A stretch of DNA of 64,000 nt from Branchiostoma floridae (GCF_000003815.2 NC_049984.1:27448631-27512630); one strand, 5' to 3'. Positions 49,106-60,500 are shown, counted from the stretch's first letter. The notes: generated from the sequence alone by a model not told the origin. Numbers and translations: made by a program.

Positions 49106-49388
49106 TCGCTGACATGAACTTCGCAAAGTAGTTGACCATACCAAGAAAACGTTGCACTGCTTGCACATCTTCTGGTTGCGGCATCTCTTGTATGGCTCGT
49201 ACCTTCTCTGGGTCGGAATCCGTTCGCTGTCAGTAGCTGTCCCATATAAGGTACTTCTTTCAGCTTGAGTCGCATTTTCTTCTTGTTCAGGTTTCTCTCT
49301 GTTGCTCTTACTAGGAGCTTGTATAGATTCTCGTCATGATCTTGGATGGCGTCTGCTTCCGTGTCGCCACATCCAAACACGAGGATGT
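49105..49388 (-). pseudogene. Gypsy/Ty3 reverse-transcriptase 3' part, frameshifted and truncated
   Basis: Minus strand: LVFGCGDTEADAIQDHDENL, KKKMRLKLKEVPYMGQLLTA, then after a frame change PQPEDVQAVQRFLGMVNYFA KFMS. This is the palm end and thumb/connection of Gypsy RT (the I-L-V-F-G, G-x-x-L-T-x-x-G and R-x-F-L-G-M-x-N-Y motifs). The YxDD catalytic motif is missing. The sequence breaks at a perfect small stem, GCTAGAGGGACGT / AAGTCCCTCTAGC, near 49389-49425. Confidence 0.75.
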
Positions 49389-49763
49389 GCTAGAGGGACG
49401 TCAACACCTTAAAGTCCCTCTAGCACTTCGTGTTGTCTCCTCTGATATTCCTCTGGGGCCGTGGAAATCCAGATTTGACGGGAGAAAAATGGTGGACGGC
49501 CGTGGGCACATAAGTGTATTTGTTGGGTGGCATCGCCTTGTCCATGACTTTGCCTGCTGTGCGATGGAGTCCAAAATATTGTGCACATGATACACCGTTG
49601 GTGTTAGTGCTTCAGCTACGCGATACATCTCGGTATGTCGGACACATCTCGGTATGTCGGACACCCCTCGCCTCCTGTCTTCTGCTGGTTTTGGCTGTCG
49701 CGCTGTCTGTCACAGGCCTTCCTTTTCTGGTGAGGTTTGCTATGCCAATCACCTCCGCGGCTG

Positions 49764-50051
49764 TCATTGCGCGACCTCGTGTACGTGTTGACGCCGGTAG
49801 CTCACAACTTGTAGGCAGCCGTCACATCCGCACTTCTCCCATGGACACTTTCCTTGTGGCACCTTTACGCCGTGTACCCTACACTTCTTACAGTGGTACT
49901 CCTTCCTCTCCATGATGTTGGCAAGTCTGGGTTGACGGGTGCATCGGTCCTCATTTATATGCCCTTCGTACCCCTCGGTACCCCGCCCTCGTCGGGACCA
50001 CCGACGTCGTTGGTTGTTTTTTCCCTTCACTTCAGAGCACAGGAGCACGCA

Positions 50052-50096
<45 letters not shown>

Positions 50097-50156
50097 TGGG
50101 ATGGGAAATATGGTGTGTGACTTTTTTCCTGGCATCAGTTTTTGTTCTGTTTCCAC
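49764..50156 (-). CDS. ORF with shortened DM (doublesex/mab-3)-like zinc motif
   Basis: The minus-strand ORF contains YHCKKCRVHGVKVPQGKCPW then EKCGCDGCLQVVSYRRQHVH. The C-x2-C-x2-H-G, C-P-W-x-x-C-x-C-x-x-C and following R-R-Q spacing match the DM domain. The loop between the first His and the next Cys is shorter than in DMRT proteins and its second zinc-binding His is missing. It ends soon after the motif. The upstream half of the ORF runs through a (CA)n microsatellite (50055-50095) and is not likely real protein. It lies amid transposon fragments, so it may be a decayed DMRT-like pseudogene or a transposon zinc finger. Confidence 0.4.
50055..50095. repeat. (CA)n microsatellite
   Basis: About 20 uninterrupted CA dinucleotides ending in AGATGGG. 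Confidence 0.95.
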
Positions 50157-50249
50157 TAGTCAAAGCAGAGCCAATCAACCTCCACCAACTCAACAGCCTG
50201 ATTGCAGATCCACCACATTTATTCAGGATAATTTTCCAGAAATCCATTA

Positions 50250-50430
50250 TCCGCCGTCTTGCCTCGCGGCTTTGGTATTGTTCCCTCCCGCAAATACATC
50301 CAGGCACAGGTTGAACACTTTATTCCTGTGATTTCTACTGATGTGTTGGAGACAGTCTTGCTTTTCGGCAGGAGGCAAACCGGCTTCACGTAGGGCCGTG
50401 TTGGTGCCGTTGAAAATTTTAGAATCATTT
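50250..50430 (-). pseudogene. Unidentified repeat-family protein fragment, copy 2
   Basis: Minus strand: NGTNTALREAGLPPAEKQDC then LQHISRNHRNKVFNLCLDVF, ending shortly after in stops. It is about 60% identical by eye to the fragment at 32125-32480, in the same orientation. Confidence 0.55.
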
Positions 50431-50659
50431 TACAATGATGATTTGATCAGCTGACGTGTTGCGTGCTGCCAAACAAAGAATTTGCACGGAATTGTGTCAA
50501 CGTGGATTTGCAAGTTGGAAGTAATTAAGTGCAATGAGTACTGTGGCAGATTCATTTCCACAATTGGTTTGCAATGGTGAAAATTTGATCAACTGAAGGG
50601 CGAAGAAGTTACACCAAATTATATCTATCGATGTCTTTTTGTGATTTTGAAGTTAACAA

Positions 50660-51207
50660 CTATGACAACATCAGCCAAGATGTTGGTTTTTGATGGTGGC
50701 TTCCTGTTCCCCATGTTTGAGTTCCGCCGGGCCGTCCATCATCAATGTGTACCAGTGAACCTTCATCCGATCCTTCAACGCTTTGTTCACGCCTACATCC
50801 AAGGGCTGGAGGACACTGGTGAGCCCGTGTGTCGACCTTGCGTTCTGTCAGCAGCTGTTTTATTTCACCGCATAAGTGGAACTGGCGGAATCCCACACGA
50901 GCAGCCGGCGTGCCGTCTTGGCGGACGGGGAAGATGTCGATGTGTCCCGAGCCAACTTCATGCAACCATCCTCATCATTCCACGCGCTAGGCATGACCCA
51001 CACCGGGAACTTGCAGCCAGGAGGGAGGACGCCGGCCCCTTGCTTCCTCTTCCCACGGAAGATCACTGACAGCGGGTACTTCCCGCCGTCAGCGGTCACG
51101 GTGCACACAACGGTGCATCGCTTCTTACCGGCCCCGGTCGTCTTCATCTTGCAGTCTTTCTTCCCGGTGTAGTCGATGGTTGTGTCCGATGGAAGGTTGA
51201 AAGTCAT
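50660..51207 (-). pseudogene. pogo/Tigger-type DDE transposase fragment
   Basis: Minus strand: MTFNLPSDTTIDYTGKKDCK then MKTTGAGKKRCTVVCTVTAD, GKYPLSVIFRGK and LLVWDSASSTYAVK. It then continues with IKQLLTERKVDT and, in another frame, QPLDVGVNKALKDRM. This is the catalytic core of Tc1/mariner-pogo transposases (DDE_1). The second Asp is visible in LLVWDS. The first (DET) and the N-terminal DNA-binding domain are missing at the 5' end. A frameshift lies near 50845. Confidence 0.8.
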
Positions 51208-51225
51208 GAGTGTTTAGTTGGCAAA

Positions 51226-51435
51226 CTAGATTGATTGTATTCTTCTGTTTGCTATTTGCTGATTTCCCTTTTCTATTTGCTGATTAAGATGTATCAGGAC
51301 ACTAGGCAGTGATTTGTAAAGGGCATCCGTTGCATCGTCATGCGACAACCACCTGACCTCCTTTGGCTGCTTCAGTTTCAGCTCCATCTCATGGAGGATT
51401 TTCTGTAGGAAAAGATGCATTGTAATGATGAACAA
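51226..51435 (-). pseudogene. DUF4371/KRBA2-like transposase fragment
   Basis: Minus strand: ILHEMELKLKQPKEVRWLSH then DDATDALYKSLPSVLIHL. The R-W-L-S-H-x-x-A motif is typical of hAT-related DUF4371 proteins. In an intact gene it would follow the DEST motif, but here that motif (48985-49105) lies downstream, so the pieces come from rearranged or separate insertions. Confidence 0.6.
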
Positions 51436-51689
51436 ATGCTTTAGAATATTGCAGAAAGAGAATTGTTCAGTTGATGTCTTACAAGTTTTATGGCTCTTTT
51501 AGAAATTATTAACGTAAATTTGAATGACTTCATTTTACACAGGTACCGGGAGCGGCTGATTTAAATTCTACATTTGTTCAAAAAGTGATTTATATTGTGG
51601 CACTTATATGTGTAGCATATGTTTCCAACCCCAGAAGGTCCGTAACGTTTGCTAATGATTAATTAGTTATGAATACGCGAAAATGTTTA

Positions 51690-51870
51690 TCTTTGGGCTC
51701 TCCGGAGGGGCGCAGTCGGCTCTGTGGGAATGGCGAAGTAATCCCCGGGTAGCTTTGCGCATGCGCTCTGTTAACCGGGGAAAGAAAAATGGCCGCCATG
51801 TTTTCTCCCGATTCCCCCAAGTTATAATTACGGCCCGACTCGACGCGATTTTGCTCGAAACAAACTGAGT
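51690..51870. promoter_or_regulatory. CpG-rich promoter-like patch with NRF-1 and YY1 sites
   Basis: Contains GCGCATGCGC (51757-51766), the full NRF-1 palindrome, and AAAATGGCCGCCAT (51786-51799), a palindromic YY1-type ATGGC site. Both are common in TATA-less housekeeping promoters. A YY1-like AAGATGGCGAC recurs at 52014. No exon could be attached on either side. The local ATG gives only a 12-codon ORF. Confidence 0.45.
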
Positions 51871-52009
51871 TTGTAGCGTTGGTACTATGTATAAACATCT
51901 ACAGGGGATTGTCATTTTGGACGATTATTTTTGCTCTAGTATCTCACCAAGTCAGCCGATTTCGACCGTGTGTTGGGCCTCTGTCTGCACACTTCTCATT
52001 TGTTTTGAC

Positions 52010-52260
52010 TAGAAGATGGCGACGGAACTACGTGTACATAAGATCACATAGCGATGTGTCCTCTGCTGATATTTTCCTACTTGCTATAACTTACCCGGAA
52101 ATTGTAGCGTTTATGCGTTTGTGATAACATCTAAGAGTTTATATTGGCATTTCGAAAACTGTATCTGAAAACTGTTGTTTGTAAAACGGCGACGGACATC
52201 TTACATAGCTACATACCGATGTGTTCTCTGCAAGAATTTTTCTTACTTACCATTCAAAAT
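52010..52260 (+). repeat. Diverged ~90-bp duplication
   Basis: GGCGACGGAACTACGTGTAC ... CGATGTGTCCTCTGCTGATA then TTTTCCTACTTGC near 52017-52085 recurs as GGCGACGGACATCTTACATA ... CGATGTGTTCTCTGCAAGAA near 52187-52245. Confidence 0.6.
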
Positions 52261-52746
52261 ATTCCAAATACTTTCATATTGACGAAGTTTGGGTTTGGTA
52301 AGTCTGATCCTACTGTGGTGTTCATGCAACTAAATAGCAATTTTGACAATGTTGCAGTCAAGGCAACACTGACAAAGTTACATGTTACATATAAACACAC
52401 CAGCCGGTGAAAGACTGTGTCCAACATGCCATGATAATATTGAAAATGAATCCCACTTTATAAAGGATTGTCCAACTTATAGATTATGATATAGAGAGAC
52501 AAAAAATATTACAGTCTATTAAATGCAAATCTGATACAATGTTACCACCTTCCAAGACAGAAATGTTAAATATGTTACTATCATGTTACTGATATATCTG
52601 CCTATGTCGGTCAATTTATATTTAACTCATTTAAAAAACGAGACAATATTATACTATCATGAACCAGCACATAGGGCTAGCCTGATTGTAAATATTATAT
52701 ACCACGTAATTGTATAAAATAGATTAGTCTCTTAGATTTTTAGATA

Positions 52747-53588
52747 CAGTCAAACCTGCCCGAGCGACCACCTCTTCTCAGCGACCACCTGGGCATTTCG
52801 ACCGCTTTTTCTCGGTCCCGATTTTTTTTCCTATTGACGTAAGCATTAAGCGACCTTTTCTCAGCGACCACCTGGCCAACGCGACCGCGACCGGCCCAAA
52901 TTGGGCCCCTTAACGACCGCATCATTTTCAAAATTGAGGTTTTCATCGATTTTTGATGATAACTAGTGCGATTTTGTGCCGAAATCGACCAGTTTGCGTC
53001 GGATTTTGACTGTCATTACGATGTTATGTTTAGAATAAAGATTGCGGCGGTCAATGGGTGGGTCAATGGGGCTGTCTACCGTAATATGGGAGGAAATTTC
53101 TAAGAAAGATCTGTGTAGCTCAAACCTTTTAAAGAAAGATCTGTGTGAGTGCTTTTGTCCAACTGTACTGTACATTCACCCTTGGGTAAGTACGCTATTT
53201 GGACGTACCGGGCATAGAATTCGAAAGGTGCACCGTAGTTATTTCGGATACGACGATCAAGAACACAGCGACGCATAAAGGCTTGTATGGTAACTGACAG
53301 CATCAAAGTTTCCTTACTGTCTAAAACGTTAGTGTACAAATATTAAACTGTATCGTATAAAAGCTGGGGTTAAATTTACAATTTACAGTGTGCGTGTTGT
53401 ATTTGACATTAAATACCTCGCTTCTTTGCGTGCGTGCAGTGTGCTTGCTATTTGCCATTAAACACAACGGAAACCGTTATACTTTGCATAGGGCATGTTT
53501 TGAGTCGATACTCTTCTCAGCGACCACCTGTCCAAATCGACCGTTTTTGTCCGGTCCCCCGGGTGGTCGTCTTGGGCAGGTTTGACTG
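52747..53588. mobile_element. pogo-type non-autonomous element with TA target site
   Basis: 842 bp starting CAGTCAAACCTGCCCGAGCG then ACCACC and ending GGTGGTCGTCTTGGGCAGGT then TTGACTG, flanked on both sides by TA. The subterminal GCGACCACCT motif is repeated four times near the ends (52763, 52780, 52862, 53519). The interior has short ORFs without transposase motifs, so it would depend on an enzyme such as the pogo-like one decaying at 50.7-51.2 kb. Confidence 0.85.
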
Positions 53589-53589
53589 T

Positions 53590-55355
53590 ACTAGTAACTC
53601 ATGTAGTTAAACTGTTCTGTATGTATTGTATGTACAAGTTGCCAAACACTGTATCCTCTACAGTTGTCGTGCAATAAAGTTCTATCTATAAAAGTTACCA
53701 ACGTCAGTAACGTCTGTAGTAATACCTCATACCTCCCCAGTGCAGTGCACATACACCTTCGTACGCAGGACTTGTTCGCATAGCTGATATGGCACACAAA
53801 GAAACCCGTTCTGAACTACCAAGAAGATTTTGAAGGCATTTTCGAACATGCTACAGCGCTGACGTCAGCTACATAATCAATGATCTCTAAGTATCTACTG
53901 TCTAAGCAGATTTATTTATTTATTTATTAGGATTCTCCACACTGGAGGGTATGTTGGGAAGGAAGATCGTAATTTTTCGTGACTTCTTCCAGATTGATTG
54001 ACACATTGGATATCGATATCACGGAGTGGACTTTTATGGTTGTAACATTATCTATTATGTTTGCCCTATATGAAGGCATATGTGTAGGCGAAATGTTTGA
54101 AGGAAATTCATGACTGACAAATAGTAATTTGCTTTTCTTTAAACTTCAGTCAGCCAATGTTGTTTCAAGTCCCTGACACTTTCCGCGAGAGAAGGCTGGC
54201 CGGTGATTCTCATGTCACTGACTATTTTCTGCTATCTGGTGTCTGTTTACAGAGAGACATCAGATCAGTGAACAGAGATAGTGATCATCCGACCCACAGT
54301 CGTGTTTTGAAAGCCTGGCTATACAGTCCTAATAGTGTTTTATGTTATAGAAAGTCACCTACAATATTAAAACAAAAAGGGTGACAAGGAACGCTAAGCT
54401 AAATTGAATATCACTGAGACTCTATAAGAAAACACACACACAAGAGCATATCAAATTTAGTTACCTTTACTTGAACATAGAAGTTATATTTACAGTTTTT
54501 TACAAGCAAAGTGAGGATGAGGAGAAGGTACAAAATATGTTTTGTGATTACATGAAGTGGTATATGTTGTAAAGTTTTTTGTTTTTGCCTTTCCATTGTG
54601 ATGCATTATAATGTTAACCCTTGCAAGAACTTTTTCCAAAAACAAAACAAAAATACAATAGTTGTCAACAGAATATAATACTAAGTTATGTACCTTCCAG
54701 GTCTTCTTTGATGTGTCTCCATGTTGCAAACGAACTGTGTCCTGAAGTACCACAGAAGCTACTGTACTATTGTGCCTTCCAGGTTGACAAGAGGTTTCAT
54801 CTGTATCACTTAAACTGCATTACATGTCGGAGAACACATAAGCCCTAACTAAGTTTCTAAGGCTATGTCAAGAAATAAACGATTATAATGTTTATCCTTG
54901 CAAGAACGTTTCCAAAAATATATTTGTCAACAGAATATAATACAAAGTTATGTGCCTTCCAGGTCTTCTTTGATGTCTCCATGTTGCAAACGAACTGTGT
55001 CCTGAAGTACAACAGAAGCTACTATACTATTGTGCTGAAGTGGTATATATTGTAAAGTTACGTTTATGAAAACAAAGGAAAGTAAATTGAAAAAAAAATG
55101 CTGCGGTTGTTTCAAAACGTTAAAGCCATGATAGGAAGACAGTGTGTACAGTGTCTGGTTGACCAAACCGACTGTCCACCTACCATGGCTTTACTTTTCT
55201 AAAAAACATGGAAAGTCAACCTTGCAAAAAAAAAAACTTAGAAATGTGGCTTAAAGCCACTGTCCCCGCTTGCTGTTCTTGTAGGGCGTGGTGCGGGAGG
55301 TCTGGCGGGCAGGGCCCCCAGAGGTTCCGCTTCTGGTCCCGCAGCGGCAGACGGG
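53590..55355. other. Interval with a duplicated segment
   Basis: No gene supported. A ~130-bp block (CCTTGCAAGAACTTTTTCCA ... TGTATTATA ... ACTGTGTCCTGAAGTAC) at about 54617-54760 recurs at about 54897-55040. A LINE-like TTTATTTATTTATTTATTAG end is near 53910. Confidence 0.5.
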
Positions 55356-55673
55356 CTAGGTGGTAGTGGCCAGGTCCACAACATCGACGTGGTACACCTG
55401 TACAGGAAAAGAACAGAAAAAAGCAGATCAGTGTTTGCATTACTACAAATGTATATCAAATGCACTTAGTCAAAAAGTCCTTTTAGAAAGGTTATATATA
55501 CTTACTTCTCCATGCCTCTGGTCGGCAACCCTGCCGTCATGTAGGCGGATTGGATCTGAAGGGTCAGCGAACCGGGCCCGCATCACCCAGCGCACCTCCT
55601 CTGGGTACACGTAGGTGGGCGTGTCCCGCCCTGGCGCCCGGGAACTCGCCCCAATCCTCCCGTTGGAGCCATG
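55356..55673 (-). CDS. Last two exons of an unrecognised gene
   Basis: Minus-strand exons 55506-55673 (56 codons, with TYVYPEEVRWVMRARFADPS then IRLHDGRVADQRHGE) and 55356-55397 (VYHVDVVDLATTT, stop) join in phase 0. The sites are AG/C, GAA/GTAAGT and CAG/GTG. GC content is much higher than in neighbouring DNA. The fold is unknown to me. Earlier exons must lie at higher coordinates, perhaps in the 762-N gap, or beyond the RAG1-like gene. In the latter case that gene would sit inside an intron of this one. Confidence 0.6.
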
Positions 55674-55849
55674 CTAACAAGGGATAAACCAACATAGACC
55701 AGGTTCACTCAACAATTTATGCATTACTGCAAGATTTTATATAGTGAACGATTATACCCATTTCAGGATTTCATGCATAACACATTATGATAAAACTGCA
55801 CTTCATTTATTGTTATTTTTTCAACAACAATGGAATTTTGTAGCTCACG

Positions 55850-56267
55850 TCTGAATCTTACCAGCAGCTTAGTCTGCGCATCCTAGACTGCGCAGGTGAC
55901 GTATTGGATATTTAATGAGGTCAGTTGGCCATGCACCACCATGCGACATCTGGCAACATTGCAGGTCTAGAACTGCTACCATCACTTCTAACCAATGATA
56001 TACCAGGATTTCGATCACGTGGTTCCTTCATTTTGGAGAAGACGGCAGCTATTGTTCCTGGCTTTCTCGCGTTTCGGCCGAAATTTAGCGTTCATCGGGC
56101 CGCTGGAAGTGCCGCGTCAGCACAACTACGTGCAAGATCATGTGTAGAAGTAAAATCGAGATTTTTACATCAAACGGAGTTTTGATGCCGCTAAAAAGCA
56201 CGGATATAGTTCGTCAAAGCTACCAAACGTCATCCTGTGGACAGCTCTGCAGCGTATGTTTTTTTTA
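55850..56267. promoter_or_regulatory. CpG-containing block next to the gap
   Basis: Contains an inverted pair TCTGCGCA / TGCGCAG near 55872-55896 (two NRF-1 half sites) and a CpG-rich run near 56040-56130 (TCTCGCGTTTCGGCCG). It could be the promoter of the gene ending at 55356, or of something in the gap. Weakly supported. Confidence 0.3.
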
Positions 56268-57029
56268 NNNNNNNNNNNNNNNNNNNNNNNNNNNNNNNNN
56301 NNNNNNNNNNNNNNNNNNNNNNNNNNNNNNNNNNNNNNNNNNNNNNNNNNNNNNNNNNNNNNNNNNNNNNNNNNNNNNNNNNNNNNNNNNNNNNNNNNNN
56401 NNNNNNNNNNNNNNNNNNNNNNNNNNNNNNNNNNNNNNNNNNNNNNNNNNNNNNNNNNNNNNNNNNNNNNNNNNNNNNNNNNNNNNNNNNNNNNNNNNNN
56501 NNNNNNNNNNNNNNNNNNNNNNNNNNNNNNNNNNNNNNNNNNNNNNNNNNNNNNNNNNNNNNNNNNNNNNNNNNNNNNNNNNNNNNNNNNNNNNNNNNNN
56601 NNNNNNNNNNNNNNNNNNNNNNNNNNNNNNNNNNNNNNNNNNNNNNNNNNNNNNNNNNNNNNNNNNNNNNNNNNNNNNNNNNNNNNNNNNNNNNNNNNNN
56701 NNNNNNNNNNNNNNNNNNNNNNNNNNNNNNNNNNNNNNNNNNNNNNNNNNNNNNNNNNNNNNNNNNNNNNNNNNNNNNNNNNNNNNNNNNNNNNNNNNNN
56801 NNNNNNNNNNNNNNNNNNNNNNNNNNNNNNNNNNNNNNNNNNNNNNNNNNNNNNNNNNNNNNNNNNNNNNNNNNNNNNNNNNNNNNNNNNNNNNNNNNNN
56901 NNNNNNNNNNNNNNNNNNNNNNNNNNNNNNNNNNNNNNNNNNNNNNNNNNNNNNNNNNNNNNNNNNNNNNNNNNNNNNNNNNNNNNNNNNNNNNNNNNNN
57001 NNNNNNNNNNNNNNNNNNNNNNNNNNNNN
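56268..57029. other. Assembly gap (762 N)
   Basis: An N run of estimated size just beyond the 3' end of the RAG1-like gene. Any right-hand terminus of a transposon carrying that gene may be hidden here. Confidence 0.99.
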
Positions 57030-57521
57030 ACCTATTGGTTCTCTGTTTTCTATATTTCCAAACAGATTACTCACTCCTGTGATTTCTCCCACAATATTGA
57101 CATAATTTGTAACTTGTATACAGTCGTACTGATTGGCACTACATAATTTTTGTATACAGTAATGATGACCTGAAGTGACAAGATCAGTCCATGACAGAAG
57201 ACGACTCCTTCCTTGACTGAAGATGGTATGCAGGTAATACTGATTCACACTACATGCCGATTGACATTATACAGTACATAGTATACAGTAAATCACTGAA
57301 TGAGTAATACTAATTCTAACTAACTAGTAATAACTAGTCTACATGCTGTCTGACATTGTATTGGTAGTAATTTGCAGTTCATGCAACATTTTTTCACGTG
57401 ACTACAGGCAGGGGAGTTGACATTACATGTAGAACACTCCGAAGTACCTGCACTGTTTTTGTATCTTACTTTTTACTTGTGCATTTCTTGTGTATCATTG
57501 AAATGTAAGATCATGGGAAGC
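57030..57521. other. Sequence downstream of the RAG1-like gene
   Basis: Presumed 3' UTR and flank of the minus-strand gene. A loosely repeated ACTGATT..CACTACAT phrase occurs at about 57127 and 57238. No further coding sequence, and no obvious partner for a terminal inverted repeat. Confidence 0.4.
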
Positions 57522-60500
57522 CTAGCCTATGGTGTTGGTTGGGCAGACCCCGATCAGATGGCTTGTGAGTGTTGACTTGAGTCGTGCCACAGGGTCGGGA
57601 ATGGTACAGGTGGGTCTTGCCAGGGAGTTAAACAGTGCATGGACATGCTCAACTCCCTGCTCTGCCATGAACCCCAGCCCGAACCCCCACCTCCTGATGC
57701 AGGGAACCACATGATCTTCTAGCATGTGCATCTTTATTGGTACGGTGCCATTGGGGACATTGCTTCTGTAGTATGACATGAAGTCTTTGATGGCTTTGTC
57801 TGGAAAAGCAAATAAGAGTAAGCATAAATGAGTGTACGTTAAGAAGCGGGTTGTATTGACAACGTTGGTTAAGTAGAAGAATGTACTTAATATTCTAAGA
57901 AAATAGTTTGTACATGTACATACCTAGCTCACATACTGCAGTCTCCTCCATGGGACCTCCATGGGAGTAGAGCTTGTGACATCTTGCAAAACGACTGAAC
58001 AGCTCCTTGTATGTCCCCGCCGTTGACGTCGCTCTGGGCACAAGGGATAGCGGCAGATCTGGAAACTTGTCCATGATCTTGGTCACTGTACGTTCCACCA
58101 TCCCTGTTAGTTCATCTATGGCATCATCCTGTGTATAAAAAAAGGAATAAGTCACAATAGACTCAATATTATACAAGGCACAAAGTCTGTGTGACCGACA
58201 TAAACTCCCAAACTAAAAATAATAACTAGCTTAGTACTTGCCTGCAACATTCTGTTAACGTGGTTTCCATTGAAGGAGTTGCTGTGGAAGGCCTGCCTCT
58301 TCACACGGAGGGTCTGCAGGAGGTCATCCAGTTGGCTCGTTAAGGGTCCATCCCCCTTCTTTATGGACGCCTTCAGTCGCATTTCTTCTGCCTTAGACCT
58401 CTGCATGAATAAGTAGATGTATACAATGTAAGACATATCCCAATTATATAATCAAGTCACATTCATCCATATATATTGATCTTTAATAAATCTTGTTAAG
58501 AATATGTATGTGCCAACTTTGTACATGGTGAATTTACCAGTGAATCTTTCTGACGCACAAGCTCCTCTACCATGGAGCAAGCTTCTGCAAAGACAGCTTC
58601 ATCTAACTTCTCTGTTGTTCCGTTGCAGCAGGCGAGCCAAGCCAGCTCATTTTCCTGGTCATGGAGCTCCTCCTCCACGAGGTCAGCCTCGTCGTCCAGA
58701 CCCCGGGCCTGTTCGATGGCCTGTACGTAGCACCTGAACTTTCCGAGGTGGACGTCGGCCAGCAGGGCCTCCTTGGACACCTCCCCCTCGTGTAGCACTC
58801 CACACAGGTACGACTGCAGCTTTAGGTCAAGCTCATGCATATCTGTCTCCATTAGCTTGAAGGCACGAAGGTATAGCCCCAAGCTTATATGTAGACCAGG
58901 TATGATGACCTGTGAACAAATAGACAGATTTTGCCATAAGTTTAAACAATTATGTGGTGTTCCGCAAGTAAGCAATGGTCCATTTAGCAGTATTGTCAAA
59001 TTGATACTTTTTTAATTAGTTTACCTGGTCTACTGGCAATGCGAACATCACGGGGGCGATCACATTGTGATGTTTTTTGGCTAATGACAACTTGCCATTA
59101 GCCTGCTCCATGAAGTCATGGTAGTGCTGCTGCAGGGTTGCCAAGGTTCTTGGTGGGATGCTTAGCCTCCGATCTTCTGACTCCGGGTTGTTCATTTCCA
59201 TTTTGGTGATGTCACACCACAGGCATGGGTGGACAGCTGTGGTAAAAGTGTTAAAACAATTATTACATAGTATAACTATATATCTTTATGAGAAATAAGT
59301 CATTAACATTTTTGAAGGCTCTGTTTTCAAGAAAGAAAGTGGAAAGGGCCCTTACCACTTGCTCCGGACAGCCCGTACCAAAGGCACAGGAAGGCATAGT
59401 CTCCTGTGCCAAACACACGCATCGTATGCTCCTTGCCATCCTTGGCCCTGCAATGTGAATTTGAATCAGGTTCATTGGGAGGTGACATAAGAAAATGGTA
59501 CAAAGTTAACACAGGTTTAGCTACTTGTCAAAGTAAGTACTAACTGGAAGCTCACCTCCACTTTGACCCTTGCAGATCGCCCAGTTCCTGGGCATACCGG
59601 CCGATGGCAAGCATCAGATTTTCCCGGCTGTCCTTTGCCTCAAAAATGCTGAACACAGCGGTGTTCTGCCGGGAGTTTGGATGGTCCCTGTTGAGCAGCT
59701 GGAAGGTCAGTTTGAAGGAGCCTCCCCCGTGGTCTCCCCCGACCTTTACCCAGATCTCATCTTGGGGGATTTTCCCCCCATGCCATGTAAGGCACCTGTA
59801 GAAGATAGATAATTTCCTGTAAATCACTTTTACTTTTCAACCTAGACATATATAAGCAATAACATTCTTTTTATGTACACAGGGTGACACCATAGCTGGT
59901 TGCCAGATCTTCTGTGTTGCACCAACTGTCAAATAGACTAAGGGTTAGATGAGATGAGACAAACATGCAAGCTGAGAAAATTAATGCTTTCTTACTCTGA
60001 CTCCTGACACTTCTCCAGGTAGTCAAAGATGGCAGCGCCGACTGGGGAGATGTACGCACACGGAAGCAGTTGCACCTTCGTGGGGTCCGACCCATCTTTC
60101 TTCGCTCCCTTAACACAGAAAGGTAGGGTTTCGGCGTGCATGTCATATGCAGTAAGGCGCTCCCTGGCGGCCCTTCTCGTCAGTCGCTCACTCTCCATTG
60201 AGATGTTGTACATCTTAAGCCAGCTATAACAGAACAGACAACTCTGTTTAGACTATGTATACCAGTAAGGTTCTTTGTACAAGAATGTTGTAAATGTAAC
60301 TTATGTTGTCTACAGAAAATGGTTTTCAATTTTACCTTCTGAGTTTCCCAAGTTGATTGTAGTTCAGTCCTATCTTTACTTTTGCCTCCAGCTGGTGACC
60401 AGAAGGGATGACAACTTGATCGAACTTCAGCTGGTGCAGCATGCTCCTCAGCTCGTCCCGTGGCACCCTCCGCAGTTCCTCCCGGAGCAGCACTCCAGGA

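Noticed and set aside
56140-57248. Long ORFs of about 300 codons across the 762-N gap
   Set aside because: Nearly all codons are N. There is no sequence evidence.
29670-57500. A RAG2-like partner gene for the RAG1-like gene
   Set aside because: No kelch-repeat or PHD-type coding sequence was seen on either strand near the gene. The N gap is the only unexamined place.
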